From contig CALHVG010000036.1 of the NCBI GenBank assembly GCA_938039145.1, positions 36,028 to 100,027 of the forward strand: a stretch of 64,000 nt of DNA, given 5' to 3'. Numbering within the stretch: the stretch's first letter is position 1; every line of letters begins with the position of its first letter. Shown here in pieces: positions 53,208 to 62,228 of the stretch. A model generated the notes under the pieces. That model was given only the letters and a program-made list of their open reading frames with translations. It did no database searches and was not told the DNA's origin. Both the position numbers and the translations under genes were made by a program. Source of the DNA: an uncultured Treponema sp. (GTDB lineage Bacteria; Spirochaetota; Spirochaetia; Treponematales; Treponemataceae).

Positions 53208-54164
53208 ATGTCAAAGAAATTTGCGTTTTTGTTTCCGGGACAGGGTGCCCAGGAACCGGGCATGCTAAAGGATATCTGCGATACATTTCCTACGGCAAGA
53301 AAAATTGTTGATAAAATCGCCGAAATTACAGGTGTGAACCTTACCAAACTTTTGTGGGAATCCGAACAGGCTGAACTTAGTCGAAGCGACAACAGCCAAC
53401 TTGCGATTACAAGTGCAAGTCTTGCCACGATGGCTGTTCTTGAGGAAAAGGGAATCCGCCCGTCTGCGGCAATGGGATTCAGCCTTGGAGAATTTCCTGC
53501 TCTTTATGCAGCGGGCGTTCTTTCGTTCGAAGATGTTGTAAAGATTGTCCGCCAGCGTGGTCTTATAATGCAGAAAGTCTGCGAAAAAATTGCTTCGGAA
53601 AACGAAGGGCATGCGCCGGGAATGACTGCAATCGTTGGACTTCCGCCTGAAAAGGTCAAGGAAATTGTGGACGGAATCGAAAGTGCTTATGCCGCCAATA
53701 TGAACAGCGACAAGCAGACTGTTGTAAGCGGAACGTTCGATGCCCTGACAAAGGTTGAGGCGGTGGCTACCGAAGCCGGCGCAAGGCGCACGATAAGGCT
53801 TTCCGTGGCAGGTCCGTTCCATTCGCCTTTGATGCAGGAAGCCGCAGACGAATTTGAAAAGACGCTTTCCGCATTTTCGTTCAGCGACCCGAAAATCCCG
53901 CTTTTCAGCAATGTTACCGGAAAACAGGTTGCAAGCGGAGACGAAGCAAAGAAATCGGCTGTACTTCATCTTACAAATCCTGTTCTTTGGACAAGCGAAG
54001 AGGCTGTTTTGGGAACTCTTATTGCAGGTGACAGCGAAAACGAATGGAAGGTCATCGAGGTAGGACCCGGACGAGTTCTTGGCGGACTTTGGAAGGCAAC
54101 CGAATACTTTGAAAAATGGGCTTGTTCATCGGTGAACACAGTCGAAACAATCAATTCGCTGTAG
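53208..54164 (+). CDS. fabD: Malonyl-CoA:ACP transacylase
   Basis: Transfers malonyl from CoA to acyl carrier protein, providing extender units for fatty-acid synthesis. The 318-residue protein starts MSKKFAFLFPGQGAQEPGM (ATG 53208, AGAGGT upstream). The nucleophile S92 is in GFSLGE; most FabD have a histidine before it (GHSLGE), here phenylalanine. Other active-site residues are R117 (in RQRGLIM) and H205 (GPFHSPLM). Q at the end of the oxyanion motif (GQGAQ) is present. It is followed by fabF after 115 bases. Ribosome site and context mark the ATG, not the upstream ATG at 53193. Confidence 0.96.
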   Translation: MSKKFAFLFPGQGAQEPGMLKDICDTFPTARKIVDKIAEITGVNLTKLLWESEQAELSRSDNSQLAITSASLATMAVLEEKGIRPSAAMGFSLGEFPALYAAGVLSFEDVVKIVRQRGLIMQKVCEKIASENEGHAPGMTAIVGLPPEKVKEIVDGIESAYAANMNSDKQTVVSGTFDALTKVEAVATEAGARRTIRLSVAGPFHSPLMQEAADEFEKTLSAFSFSDPKIPLFSNVTGKQVASGDEAKKSAVLHLTNPVLWTSEEAVLGTLIAGDSENEWKVIEVGPGRVLGGLWKATEYFEKWACSSVNTVETINSL

Positions 54165-54279
54165 AGGCGTTTTGTTTATGCGATGGCGGACAAAATCTTT
54201 TTGACTTTCGGTTTGTTTGTCGGAAAGATTTTTAAGACTGCCATAAATATTTTTATACTTTATTTTTGAGGAAAGAAAA

Positions 54280-55533
54280 ATGGAAAAACGACGAGTTGTA
54301 ATAACGGGAATGGGAGCTGTGACTCCTCTTGGAAACACAGTTGAAGACACATGGAAAGGAATTAAGGAAGGAAAGAGCGGAATTGGTCCAATCACACACT
54401 TTGATTCTTCTATAAACAAGGTGCATTATGCTGCCGAAGTCAAGGATTTTGCCCCCGAAAACTACATGGACAAGGCGAACGCAAGAAAAATGGCTCTGTT
54501 CACCCAGTACGGGGTTGCCGCCGCAAAAATGGCGTTGGAAGATGCCTCGCTTATGGGGAACTCGGAAGTCCTTGGTAACACAGGCGTAATTCTTGGGGTC
54601 GGAATCGGCGGTCTGGAAGTTACGGAAGCAAGTGTGCTTTCGATGGAAAAATCCGGCGGAATCAGGACAAATCCTATGGCGATTCCGGAACTTATTCCAA
54701 ACGAGGTTGGCGGAAATATTGCTATTTCGTTCGGTTGTCACGGACCTGTGCAGGCTGTTTCTACCGCTTGTTCCTCAGGAACTGATGCGATGGGAGTCGC
54801 CCTTGAAATGGTTCGCTCGGGACGTTGCGATGTGATTCTCACCGGCGGTGCGGAAGCTACAATCACCAGATTCGGAATCGTGTCGTTCGAAGTGCTTCAT
54901 GCACTTTCAACAGGCTGGGATGCAGAACCCACAAAGGCAAGCCGACCGTTTGACAAGAGGCGAAACGGCTTTGTTATGGGAGAAGGTTCTGCAATCCTTG
55001 TGTTCGAGGAATATGAACACGCCAAGGCTCGCGGTGCAAAAATCTACGCAGAAGTCGCAGGCTACGGTTCATCATGCGACGGCTACCACCTTACAGCGCC
55101 CAATCCGGACGGAATCGTTGGCTCAATGTGCATGACACGTGCCATGAAAGACGCAGGGATCGAACCCAATGAAATCCAATACTACAATGCGCACGGAACT
55201 TCAACGGGCAAAAACGACCCCAGCGAAACTAACATGATAAAAAAGGCGTTCGGCGAAGAAAACGCAAGAAAACTGAAGATTTCTTCCACAAAATCCATGC
55301 ACGGACACTGCCTTGGAGCGACGGGCGCAATCGAAGCGATGATTTGCGTAAAAGCCATAAACGAAGGCTTTTTCCCGGCGACAATAAACCTCGAAGAGCA
55401 GGACATCGAAGGGGGCTGCGACCTTGACTACGTTCCGAACAAGGGCGTTTCGGGAAACATTGATGCCGCAATGTCGGCGACCTTCGGATTCGGCGGACAC
55501 AACGGCGCGATTATTCTTAAAAAGGTAAAATAG
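54280..55533 (+). CDS. fabF: Beta-ketoacyl-ACP synthase II
   Basis: Condenses malonyl-ACP with acyl-ACP in fatty-acid elongation. The 417-residue protein has the thiolase-fold catalytic triad: C164 (STACSSGTDA), H305 (NAHGTSTGKNDPSET) and H341 (KSMHGHCLGATGA), with K338. GFGGHNG near the C-terminus is the oxyanion loop. ATG at 54280 follows TGAGGAAAG. The fabD gene lies 115 bases upstream and fabZ 175 bases downstream, separated by a structured element. An acyl carrier protein gene, usually near fabF, is not present here. Confidence 0.97.
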   Translation: MEKRRVVITGMGAVTPLGNTVEDTWKGIKEGKSGIGPITHFDSSINKVHYAAEVKDFAPENYMDKANARKMALFTQYGVAAAKMALEDASLMGNSEVLGNTGVILGVGIGGLEVTEASVLSMEKSGGIRTNPMAIPELIPNEVGGNIAISFGCHGPVQAVSTACSSGTDAMGVALEMVRSGRCDVILTGGAEATITRFGIVSFEVLHALSTGWDAEPTKASRPFDKRRNGFVMGEGSAILVFEEYEHAKARGAKIYAEVAGYGSSCDGYHLTAPNPDGIVGSMCMTRAMKDAGIEPNEIQYYNAHGTSTGKNDPSETNMIKKAFGEENARKLKISSTKSMHGHCLGATGAIEAMICVKAINEGFFPATINLEEQDIEGGCDLDYVPNKGVSGNIDAAMSATFGFGGHNGAIILKKVK

Positions 55534-55690
55534 AAGGAGGGGAAAGCCTTCCCCTCGCTACCAAGCCTACGAAAGTAGGCTTGTACGCTACCCCTTCACC
55601 TAGGGGCTTTGTCCCTAAAACCCCAGTTGTTCGTAAATGGGTAAAAACAGTGCGTTCCTTTTCAACCTAAGGAACGTGCGAATTTCTTTA
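55534..55690 (+). other. Structured spacer between fabF and fabZ
   Basis: Contains three hairpins. GAGGGGAA/TTCCCCTC has a 4-base loop (55537-55556). AAGCCTAC/GTAGGCTT closes a GAAA tetraloop (55563-55582). TAGGG/CCCTA (55601-55617) competes with CCCCT/AGGGG (55591-55606). CGCTACC is repeated at 55556-55562 and 55586-55592. No open frame. It could modulate transcription into fabZ or be a repeat. Confidence 0.65.
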
Positions 55691-55708
55691 ATTTTCTAGG
55701 AGAAAATC

Positions 55709-56140
55709 ATGTCTTTGACAACTGACATAAAATCGCTTCTTCCGCACAGAGAACCGTTCCTTTTTGTGGATGAAATCGTTAGTGCCGATGAAAAAGGTTG
55801 CGTATGCATCCACACTTTTTCAGAAAACGAATTTTTCTTTAAGGGACATTTCCCCGAATATCCGGTAGTGCCGGGCGTAATCCTTTGCGAAACAATGGCT
55901 CAGGCTGGCGGAGCTGCTCTCCGCTTCATGAACATTGTTCCGGCTGACGGACTATTCTTTTTTGCTTCGCTTGACAAAGTAAAGTTCAGAAATCAGGTTC
56001 GTCCCGGCGACAAAGCGCGTATGGAAATCGAATTTTTAAGGAACAGCCCAAAAATGATAAAGCAGGCGGGAAAACTTTACGTTGGCGAAACTCTTTGCTG
56101 CGAGGCTGAATGGATGTGCCTTGTGGGAAGCGCAAAATAA
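55709..56140 (+). CDS. fabZ: 3-hydroxyacyl-ACP dehydratase
   Basis: Dehydrates beta-hydroxyacyl-ACP during fatty-acid elongation. The 143-residue hot-dog-fold protein has the FabZ motif LPHREPFLFVDEI and the catalytic H47 (FKGHFPEYPVVPG) and E61 (ILCETMAQAGG). The ATG at 55709 follows TAGGAGAAAATC (AGGAG). Third gene of the fab cluster on this strand. The stop is followed by an intrinsic terminator at 56156. fabG, enoyl reductase and acpP are absent from this window and must lie elsewhere. Confidence 0.96.
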   Translation: MSLTTDIKSLLPHREPFLFVDEIVSADEKGCVCIHTFSENEFFFKGHFPEYPVVPGVILCETMAQAGGAALRFMNIVPADGLFFFASLDKVKFRNQVRPGDKARMEIEFLRNSPKMIKQAGKLYVGETLCCEAEWMCLVGSAK

Positions 56141-56155
56141 AAAATGATAAAAATT

Positions 56156-56194
56156 GCCGTTTTCAAAAAAGTGTTTTTGCGGACGGCTTTTTTT
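56156..56194 (+). terminator. Rho-independent terminator after fabZ
   Basis: GCCGT (56156-56160) and ACGGC (56183-56187) enclose CAAAAA/TTTTTG. A run of seven T follows. Confidence 0.85.
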
Positions 56195-56412
56195 ATCAGG
56201 ATTTAAGATTATTAAAAAAATAGACAAAAATCCGCGTTCTAAAAATGTTCGCTGTTTACAAAACAAAAGCCGGATTCGGAACTGAATCAACCGCTTTGTT
56301 TTTTTAAAATTTATTGATTTAACGCATTTTTATATTGAACTGCAAAAATCCGGAAATTCGAAAGTTCTGCATTTTACAAATACTTTCATCTTTCGAATTT
56401 TTTAGAACGATT

Positions 56413-56907
56413 TTAAACAAAATTCCTGATTCTTCTGTAGATTTTTTTTACATATTTCGGATTCCCGGGAATTTTTTCTTCGGCTTCCAAAACGAATTCT
56501 TCTTTATTGAATTCAGGGAAAAATGCGTCCGCGTTTTTTACGTCGGCGTAAACTTCGGTAAGATAAAGTCGTTCCGCAAAAGGAAGCGCCTCTCTGTACA
56601 CGTTTTCTCCGCCTGCGATAAATATTTTTTCAAATCCAAGATTTTCTGCGCTTTTTATCGCTTCGCCAAGGTTTTTTACAGTAACCAGATTTTTCCCTTC
56701 AAAGAAATTGTTTTTCGAAATCACTATGTTCATGCGTTCGGGAAGAATTTTTCCTATGCTCTCAAATGTTTTTCGCCCCATTATGACCGCATTTCCTACG
56801 GTCAGCGATTTGAAGTAAAGTTTTTCTTCCGGAATTTCCCATGGGATTTTTCCGTTTTTTCCGATTGCCCGAGATTTCTTTGAATAGGATGCGATTATTG
56901 AAATCAA
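56413..56907 (-). CDS. folA: Dihydrofolate reductase
   Basis: Reduces dihydrofolate to tetrahydrofolate with NADPH. The 164-residue protein carries the DHFR pattern: IPWEIPEEKLYFK, in which E28 is the catalytic acid position (Asp in E. coli, Glu in many others), MGRKTFESIG (NADPH phosphate loop) and IFIAGGENVY (the NADPH-binding GG). The start is TTG at 56907, 12 bases after the FlgN-like gene, with no strong ribosome site. It is the third gene of the minus-strand fliS unit. The 272-base gap on its 3' side, to fabZ, has only the fabZ terminator. Confidence 0.95.
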   Translation of the reverse strand: MISIIASYSKKSRAIGKNGKIPWEIPEEKLYFKSLTVGNAVIMGRKTFESIGKILPERMNIVISKNNFFEGKNLVTVKNLGEAIKSAENLGFEKIFIAGGENVYREALPFAERLYLTEVYADVKNADAFFPEFNKEEFVLEAEEKIPGNPKYVKKIYRRIRNFV

Positions 56908-56919
56908 GATTTAGTCTTT

Positions 56920-57399
56920 TTAGATTTCCATCGCCACAAGATTTCCTTGGGCGGCTTTTTTTGCGTAAATGCTTGAGACATTCCTGTATGGATTTTTAAA
57001 TCCGTCTATCTGCTTTTTTAGCTGCACAAGATGGCTTCTAAGTAGTTCTCGGTTTCTTTCGTTTTGGGCAAGAACTTTTTTCTGAAGCCTTTCAAGGTCG
57101 CCTTGGATTTCTTCAACGGATTTTTTATCCGTCGTGCGGATGCTTTGGCTTGTCGTCTCATACATTTTGCTCATAGGAACGATGACTTTGTTCAGCCCCG
57201 ATATGCTTTTTGCGATTTCAGCTTCAATTTGGGCGTGCGCCACAATCGCTTCAGTGTTGTCGTTTTCTATCGATGATTCTTGCTTTTCAAGAATGTTCAG
57301 GTAATCTTGGAATTTCTTTTTCTGCTCTTCAAGCAGCCTGCGGAATCTTTTTAGTATCGCCACACGTTCGTTCAGTTCTTCTTGGGAAATTTCAGCCAT
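56920..57399 (-). CDS. FlgN-like flagellar export chaperone (coiled coil)
   Basis: A 159-residue helical, coiled-coil protein starting MAEISQEELNERVAILKRF at the ATG at 57399, with AGGAG about 6 bases upstream. A 5' extension in frame would begin in fliS and is rejected. FlgN proteins bind hook-associated proteins before export. The family is divergent and short motifs do not identify it, so the name rests on length, helical heptads and position immediately after fliS (33 bases). It is followed by folA. Cytoplasmic. Confidence 0.65.
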   Translation of the reverse strand: MAEISQEELNERVAILKRFRRLLEEQKKKFQDYLNILEKQESSIENDNTEAIVAHAQIEAEIAKSISGLNKVIVPMSKMYETTSQSIRTTDKKSVEEIQGDLERLQKKVLAQNERNRELLRSHLVQLKKQIDGFKNPYRNVSSIYAKKAAQGNLVAMEI

Positions 57400-57431
57400 T
57401 TTGCATCTCCTTTTGCCTTCTGTTTTGAAAA

Positions 57432-57872
57432 TCAGCCCTGAATGTTCAGAGCCGCCCTGGCTTCTTGCGGAGCGGAACTTGCGGTCGCCGTCTCTGCGCT
57501 TTTCCATGCGGAAAGAAGTTCGCCCATCTGATTCTGCACGAAATTTATTTTTTCTTTGTTGTGATTTATCGAAGCGTCCATCAGTTCGCTGTTGAAATAC
57601 ACATAAAGCGACATGAGATTTTTTGAAATATCGCCGCCTTTTTCCATGTCAAGGGAAACTTGAAGTTCCGTGATTATGGCTTGGGCTTTTTGCACGAATG
57701 TCGAAAATTTTTCGATGTCGCCGGGCTTTATTTTTTGTTCGCCGTCAAAAAGCGACAGCGCGTTCCTCAGATTTTTTATCGCAGCCTCATACAGAAGGAC
57801 GATAAGGTGTCCTTGGCTTGCGGTTTTCACGTTCGTTTTTTGATAGGCTGTGTAGGCGTTTGTGTAGCTCAT
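57432..57872 (-). CDS. fliS: Flagellar export chaperone FliS
   Basis: Binds newly made flagellin in the cytoplasm and prevents premature polymerisation. The 146-residue protein starts MSYTNAYTAYQKTNVKTAS at the ATG at 57872, with GGAGG seven bases upstream; a longer in-frame extension has no ribosome site and an unlike composition. The N-terminal YxxTxVxTAxxxxLIxxLYEA pattern and the later FNSELMDASINHNKEKINFVQ helix are those of FliS. The C-terminal tail (SSAPQEARAALNIQG) is longer than usual. First gene of a minus-strand unit with the FlgN-like gene and folA, divergent from ftsH. Confidence 0.94.
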   Translation of the reverse strand: MSYTNAYTAYQKTNVKTASQGHLIVLLYEAAIKNLRNALSLFDGEQKIKPGDIEKFSTFVQKAQAIITELQVSLDMEKGGDISKNLMSLYVYFNSELMDASINHNKEKINFVQNQMGELLSAWKSAETATASSAPQEARAALNIQG

Positions 57873-58171
57873 TTTTCCTCCAAATAAAAAATAAAGACGA
57901 AAGACATTCCCATTGAGTATCGGATTTTCAAAATCAAACTTTACGGAAAAATGTAAATTTTCCTTTTTAAATCCAAGCTTGTACGAATATTCGTCAAGAT
58001 TCGGCTTAAAAAAATTGCGGCGGAAAGTAAAATTGTTATAGGCATTTCGGAAAAATCTCTGAAGGCGAGTTTTCCGGATGTCCTTTAGATTTTTGAAGGA
58101 ATTCCTTGGCGTTTTTATCGACAAATCTTCTTTTTCTTCGTATATTAAATTCATTGTTTTGAGGATGGTTA

Positions 58172-60343
58172 ATGAGCGACGAAAATAAAAAGCCTAAGAA
58201 AGATGACAAAGAACAAAACGAAAAAGATCCGTACAATTTTTTTAAGTTGGTAGGTCCTGACAACGACGACAAAAAAGACAGGCGCGGCGGAAAAAAGAAT
58301 TTTCCTTTTTTGGCGATTATGCTGATAATTTTTGTGCTTCTTGCGATTGCCGATATAATTTTTATGGGAAGAAACGAAAATCTTATCGATTATTCCCACT
58401 TCAAGAAAAAGGTTGAAAACGGCGAGATTGTCAGCGTAGAAATAGGCGAAACGTATTTTATAGGATACGGACCAAGCGAAATTGCGGAAAGTTCGTCCTC
58501 GGCAAAAGGAATTTCTCTTTTCAAAGTCGCAACTCAAAAAACAAGAAGGACTTACAAGACAGTCGGTGTGCTGATGTCAAGTTTTGTGGAACTTCTTGAC
58601 GAAAAAGGCATTGACTACAAATTCGTCGCAAAATCCAACAATTATTTGCTGCAGCTTTTCATGAATCTTTTGATTCCGTTCGGAATTATATTCCTCATGT
58701 ATTTTTTCATATTCCGGAAGATGGGCGGCGGAAACGGCGGCGGAATGGGAAGCCTTTTTGGAGTCGGCGGCGGAAGAACAAAGGCTGTGGAAGAAGGCAA
58801 AGTAAAGACTCGATTTAGCGATGTCGCTGGCGTGGACGAGGCAAAGGACGAACTTGTGGAAGTCGTGGATTTTCTTAAAACGCCGAAAAAATATACTGAA
58901 ATAGGCGGAAAGATTCCTAAGGGGGTTCTGCTTGTAGGTCCTCCGGGAACTGGTAAGACATTGCTTGCCCGTGCGGTGGCAGGCGAGGCTGGAGTTCCGT
59001 TTTTCAGCATTTCCGGTTCTGATTTTGTAGAAATGTTCGTTGGCGTAGGCGCAAGCCGTGTTCGAGACCTTTTCAGGCAGGCAAGGGAAAAAGCGCCGTG
59101 CATTGTCTTCATCGACGAAATCGATGCGCTTGGAAAAAGCCGAGTAAACGGATTCGGCGGCGGAAACGACGAGCGGGAGCAGACTCTGAACCAGCTTTTG
59201 GTCGAGATGGACGGCTTTGAAAACGAGAAGGGACTTATAATTCTTGCGGCAACAAACCGCGCCGACATTCTTGACCCTGCGCTGCTCCGTCCGGGGCGAT
59301 TTGACCGTCAGGTTCCCGTGGAAAAACCTGATGTAAAAGGCAGGGAGGCAATTCTCCGCATTCATTCAAAAAACGTAAAATTGGATTCCGACGTGGATTT
59401 TGTTTCGGTTGCGCATGGAACGACAGGCTTTGCCGGAGCGGACCTTGCGAATGTTGTGAACGAAGCCGCCTTGCTTGCCGTCAGAAACGGTCGCAAAAAA
59501 GTCACAATGGAAGATTTCAACGAAGCAATCGACAAGGTAAGCATTGGTCTAAAAAAGAAAACTCGCAAGGACAACAAAAAAGAAATGCGCCTTGTTTCCG
59601 TGCATGAGACAGGTCATGCGCTTGTGGCGGCTTTCACATCAGGGCATGAACCTGTAAACAAGATAACGGTTGTTCCCCGAAGCCACGGAATAGGCGGATT
59701 TACGCAATATCGTGAACAGGAAGAAAAGAATTTTATGACTCGCCGGGATCTCATAAATGAGGTCGATTCCATGCTTGGCGGACGGGCTGCCGAGCAGATT
59801 GTACTTGGCGATATTTCTACCGGTGCCTCGAATGACATCGCTCGTGCCACGGACATAATAAAACAGATGATTGTCGATTTTGGTATGAGCGACAAATTCA
59901 AGAACGTGACGCTTGGACGCGGTGTGCTTGGAAACAGAAGCGGCGAACCTAATCTCGTGCGTGAATTTTCTGAAGAAACGCAGAATTATGTGGATAGCGA
60001 GATTTCTCGGATAATGGACGAGCGTTACAACCACGTGCTTAATCTTCTTACCGAACACAGGGCGCTTTTGGAATACATAGCAAACCGCCTTCTTGAGATA
60101 GAGACGATGGACGGAAAAGAATTCTACGATATTCTGAAAGGCGAGGAACATTGCAAGAAAATCGTCTCCGATTCGGATTCGCCGAACCTTTCCGCCTCCG
60201 AAGAAAAAGTTTCGGAAAATCCTGATGAAAATTCCACTTCCTCGAATGACGATTGCGTCTCCGCAGATTTCGATGAAAACGAAAAGCCTAAAAAGAAAAA
60301 AGCCGGACGACCTCGAAAAATCAAGGATGAAACGGCAGAATAA
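58172..60343 (+). CDS. ftsH: ATP-dependent zinc metalloprotease FtsH
   Basis: A membrane-anchored AAA+ protease that degrades misfolded and regulatory membrane proteins. The 723-residue protein has two transmembrane helices (about 46-65, [20 protein letters not shown], and about 164-181) with a periplasmic loop. The AAA domain has Walker A GPPGTGKT (256-263) and DEIDALGK. The protease motif HETGH (478-482; usual HEAGH) keeps the zinc-binding histidines and the glutamate. After about 650 comes a long acidic/serine tail ending [19 protein letters not shown], containing an AT-hook-like GRPRK. ATG 58172 follows GAGG. Divergent from fliS, terminated at 60374. Confidence 0.96.
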   Translation: MSDENKKPKKDDKEQNEKDPYNFFKLVGPDNDDKKDRRGGKKNFPFLAIMLIIFVLLAIADIIFMGRNENLIDYSHFKKKVENGEIVSVEIGETYFIGYGPSEIAESSSSAKGISLFKVATQKTRRTYKTVGVLMSSFVELLDEKGIDYKFVAKSNNYLLQLFMNLLIPFGIIFLMYFFIFRKMGGGNGGGMGSLFGVGGGRTKAVEEGKVKTRFSDVAGVDEAKDELVEVVDFLKTPKKYTEIGGKIPKGVLLVGPPGTGKTLLARAVAGEAGVPFFSISGSDFVEMFVGVGASRVRDLFRQAREKAPCIVFIDEIDALGKSRVNGFGGGNDEREQTLNQLLVEMDGFENEKGLIILAATNRADILDPALLRPGRFDRQVPVEKPDVKGREAILRIHSKNVKLDSDVDFVSVAHGTTGFAGADLANVVNEAALLAVRNGRKKVTMEDFNEAIDKVSIGLKKKTRKDNKKEMRLVSVHETGHALVAAFTSGHEPVNKITVVPRSHGIGGFTQYREQEEKNFMTRRDLINEVDSMLGGRAAEQIVLGDISTGASNDIARATDIIKQMIVDFGMSDKFKNVTLGRGVLGNRSGEPNLVREFSEETQNYVDSEISRIMDERYNHVLNLLTEHRALLEYIANRLLEIETMDGKEFYDILKGEEHCKKIVSDSDSPNLSASEEKVSENPDENSTSSNDDCVSADFDENEKPKKKKAGRPRKIKDETAE

Positions 60344-60373
60344 AATTTTTATGAGAATATTTTTGTAAAAACT

Positions 60374-60398
60374 CCGCCTGAAAAACGGCGGCGTTTTT
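60374..60398 (+). terminator. Probable rho-independent terminator of ftsH
   Basis: CCGCC (60374-60378) pairs with GGCGG (60387-60391), followed by CG and TTTTT. Confidence 0.75.
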
Positions 60399-60425
60399 GC
60401 TTTTCCGTCCGCACGGACGGGCTTA

Positions 60426-60454
60426 TTGACCCTAGTTCTCTTAATATATAGAAT
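60426..60454 (+). promoter_or_regulatory. Promoter of lolA (leaderless configuration)
   Basis: TTGACC (60426-60431), a 17-base spacer and TAGAAT (60449-60454). The ATG is at 60461, so a start about seven bases downstream of the -10 falls on the ATG and leaves no leader. Confidence 0.65.
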
Positions 60455-60460
60455 ATTAAT

Positions 60461-61141
60461 ATGTCTAGGTATATAAAAAAAATTCTGTTGCCTTTTCTTT
60501 TTTTTATGGGAACGGCGGTTTTTGCCCAGGGAATTACAACTGCAAGTGCATATTTTAAGACCGTTTCCGATTATTATGCCACATTGCGAGATTACGAGGC
60601 TGAGGTTGAAATCAGGACCGGCAGGGAAGAAATGTCCGGTATGGTCTCGTTCAAAAGACCGAACCTTTTGCGGATAGATTTTTCAAATCCCCATGAACAG
60701 GTGATTGTTTTTAACGGCGATATGCTTACTATATATCTTCCCGGCTCGTCGGTTGTCCTTCAGCAGGCGGTGGAATCCGATTCTTCCGTGGGAAGCGCAA
60801 GCCTTGCGACCCCCCAGGGATTGGCTTTGTTGAGCCGATATTATGTTGTCGCCTATGAGGTGGGGCAGGCACCCGTTCCGCTGGAAAACGGTTCCGATGA
60901 AATGGTGATAAAATTGAGCCTCACGCGAAGAAGCACGTCCGAGGCGTTCCGTTCCATAAAATTGGACGTAAACGCATCAACTAAGTTGATCCGGCGGGTC
61001 AGGGCGGAAACCACAAGGGGCGAAGTCTTTGTTTTCAATTTCCTTGAATACAGAATAAATCGGGATATAGCGGAGCAGCGTTTTATATACGATCCTCCTG
61101 GGGCGGCGAACAACTACAATAATTTCCTGTTCTCGGAGTAG
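60461..61141 (+). CDS. lolA: Outer-membrane lipoprotein carrier protein LolA
   Basis: Periplasmic chaperone carrying lipoproteins to the outer membrane. The 226-residue protein has a signal peptide (IKKILLPFLFFMGTAVFA-QG) and a LolA-type half-barrel: FKTVSDYYATLRDYEAEVE, FKRPNLLRIDFSNPHEQVIV, FNGDMLTIYLPGSSVVLQQ, and SIKLDVNASTKLI. Treponemes rely on abundant lipoproteins, several encoded here. The ATG at 60461 has no Shine-Dalgarno and sits about seven bases from a -10 box. The RodZ-like gene begins 7 bases after the stop, so lolA, the RodZ-like gene and rimO form an operon. Confidence 0.9.
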   Translation: MSRYIKKILLPFLFFMGTAVFAQGITTASAYFKTVSDYYATLRDYEAEVEIRTGREEMSGMVSFKRPNLLRIDFSNPHEQVIVFNGDMLTIYLPGSSVVLQQAVESDSSVGSASLATPQGLALLSRYYVVAYEVGQAPVPLENGSDEMVIKLSLTRRSTSEAFRSIKLDVNASTKLIRRVRAETTRGEVFVFNFLEYRINRDIAEQRFIYDPPGAANNYNNFLFSE

Positions 61142-61148
61142 ATGTCAG

Positions 61149-62228
61149 ATGGAAAGCTACGGTGAGCAGTTAAAAAGGGCAAGAGAAGCCAAAAATTTGG
61201 ATTTGGACACGATTTCAAGGGAGACTTCCATTTCCGCCTATTATTTGGAAGGGCTTGAAGCCGAAGACAACGGCGTTTTCCCGGGCGAAGCTTATATGCT
61301 CGGTTTCCTTAGAAATTATGCGGATTATCTTGGACTAAAATCCGAAGTTCTTCTTTCTCTTTACAGAAGCAAAGAGTTGCAGGAATCCCCGATTCCGGTG
61401 GGTTTGATTGTCCGTGATAAGCCGGGCTATTTTTTACCGCTTTTGATTACTGGAATTTTTTCGTTTGTCGGACTTGCCGCCGGCTTGACGTTCTTCCTGC
61501 TTTCCCATCGCAAAATCGATGCCCCTTCCAAAGTGGTGCTGGAAAAATCCTCCGCTACAAAAAAATACGAACTTTCGGACAAGGCTTTCAACGGACGTGT
61601 ATATCTTGGTGACCAGATTATTTTTCCTGCAAAGGACGGCGACATCATCTTGACTGTAAGCGACACTCTTTCTGCGTTCGGACTTCAGTGTCCGGTCGGA
61701 AAACTTTACACGGAACTTTCCGAAGAAGCGGAACTGGATATCGACGGCGATGCCGAACCCGACCTGATTGTGTATCTTTCCGACATTTCTTCAACCGATT
61801 CGTCCAGAGGTGCGGAAGTAAGAATCGTAAAAAGAAGCGGACATGAAATTTCTGTGAGCCACGATGAAATTCCTTTGGCTTCGGATGTGTCGTCTGCCCA
61901 CAAACGGACTGTCGTGTTGGAAGACAATCGGGCGTATCCATTCACGATAAACGGAAATTTCCGAGGCTCGTGTGTGTTCCGGTATAAAATCGACCGTCAT
62001 GAGCCTGTGGAGTCATATTTTTCAAGCGGAGAAGTCGTAACGATGACGGCGAACAACGGAATCCGAATATGGATGAGCAACAGCAATGCGGTCAAATTCA
62101 CGGTTACGGCAGACGCAAGGTCATATGACATTGAAATCGGAAGAGCCGGGCAGGTGTTGGTTCAGGATATAAAATGGATCAAAGATTCCGACGGCAGATA
62201 CAAGATAATGGTGATGGAACTTGACTGA
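61149..62228 (+). CDS. RodZ-like membrane protein with N-terminal helix-turn-helix
   Basis: A 359-residue bitopic protein. Residues about 3-70 form an xre/RodZ-type helix-turn-helix (SYGEQLKRAREAKNLDLDTI, SAYYLEGLEAEDNGVFPGEA then YMLGFLRNYA). One transmembrane helix lies at about 95-118 (FLPLLITGIFSFVGLAAGLTFFLL). The periplasmic part ends in a beta domain (HEPVESYFSSGEVVTMTANNG, IWMSNSNAVKF) like the RodZ C-terminal DUF4115. RodZ helps couple MreB to wall synthesis and shape. It shares its operon with lolA and, by an 8-base overlap, rimO. The ATG at 61149 has GAGT/AGATG upstream, a modest site. Confidence 0.85.
   Translation: MESYGEQLKRAREAKNLDLDTISRETSISAYYLEGLEAEDNGVFPGEAYMLGFLRNYADYLGLKSEVLLSLYRSKELQESPIPVGLIVRDKPGYFLPLLITGIFSFVGLAAGLTFFLLSHRKIDAPSKVVLEKSSATKKYELSDKAFNGRVYLGDQIIFPAKDGDIILTVSDTLSAFGLQCPVGKLYTELSEEAELDIDGDAEPDLIVYLSDISSTDSSRGAEVRIVKRSGHEISVSHDEIPLASDVSSAHKRTVVLEDNRAYPFTINGNFRGSCVFRYKIDRHEPVESYFSSGEVVTMTANNGIRIWMSNSNAVKFTVTADARSYDIEIGRAGQVLVQDIKWIKDSDGRYKIMVMELD

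Noticed and set aside
58577..59365. Long antisense frame within ftsH
   Set aside because: The plus-strand FtsH has all motifs; the antisense product is low in order and has no ribosome site.
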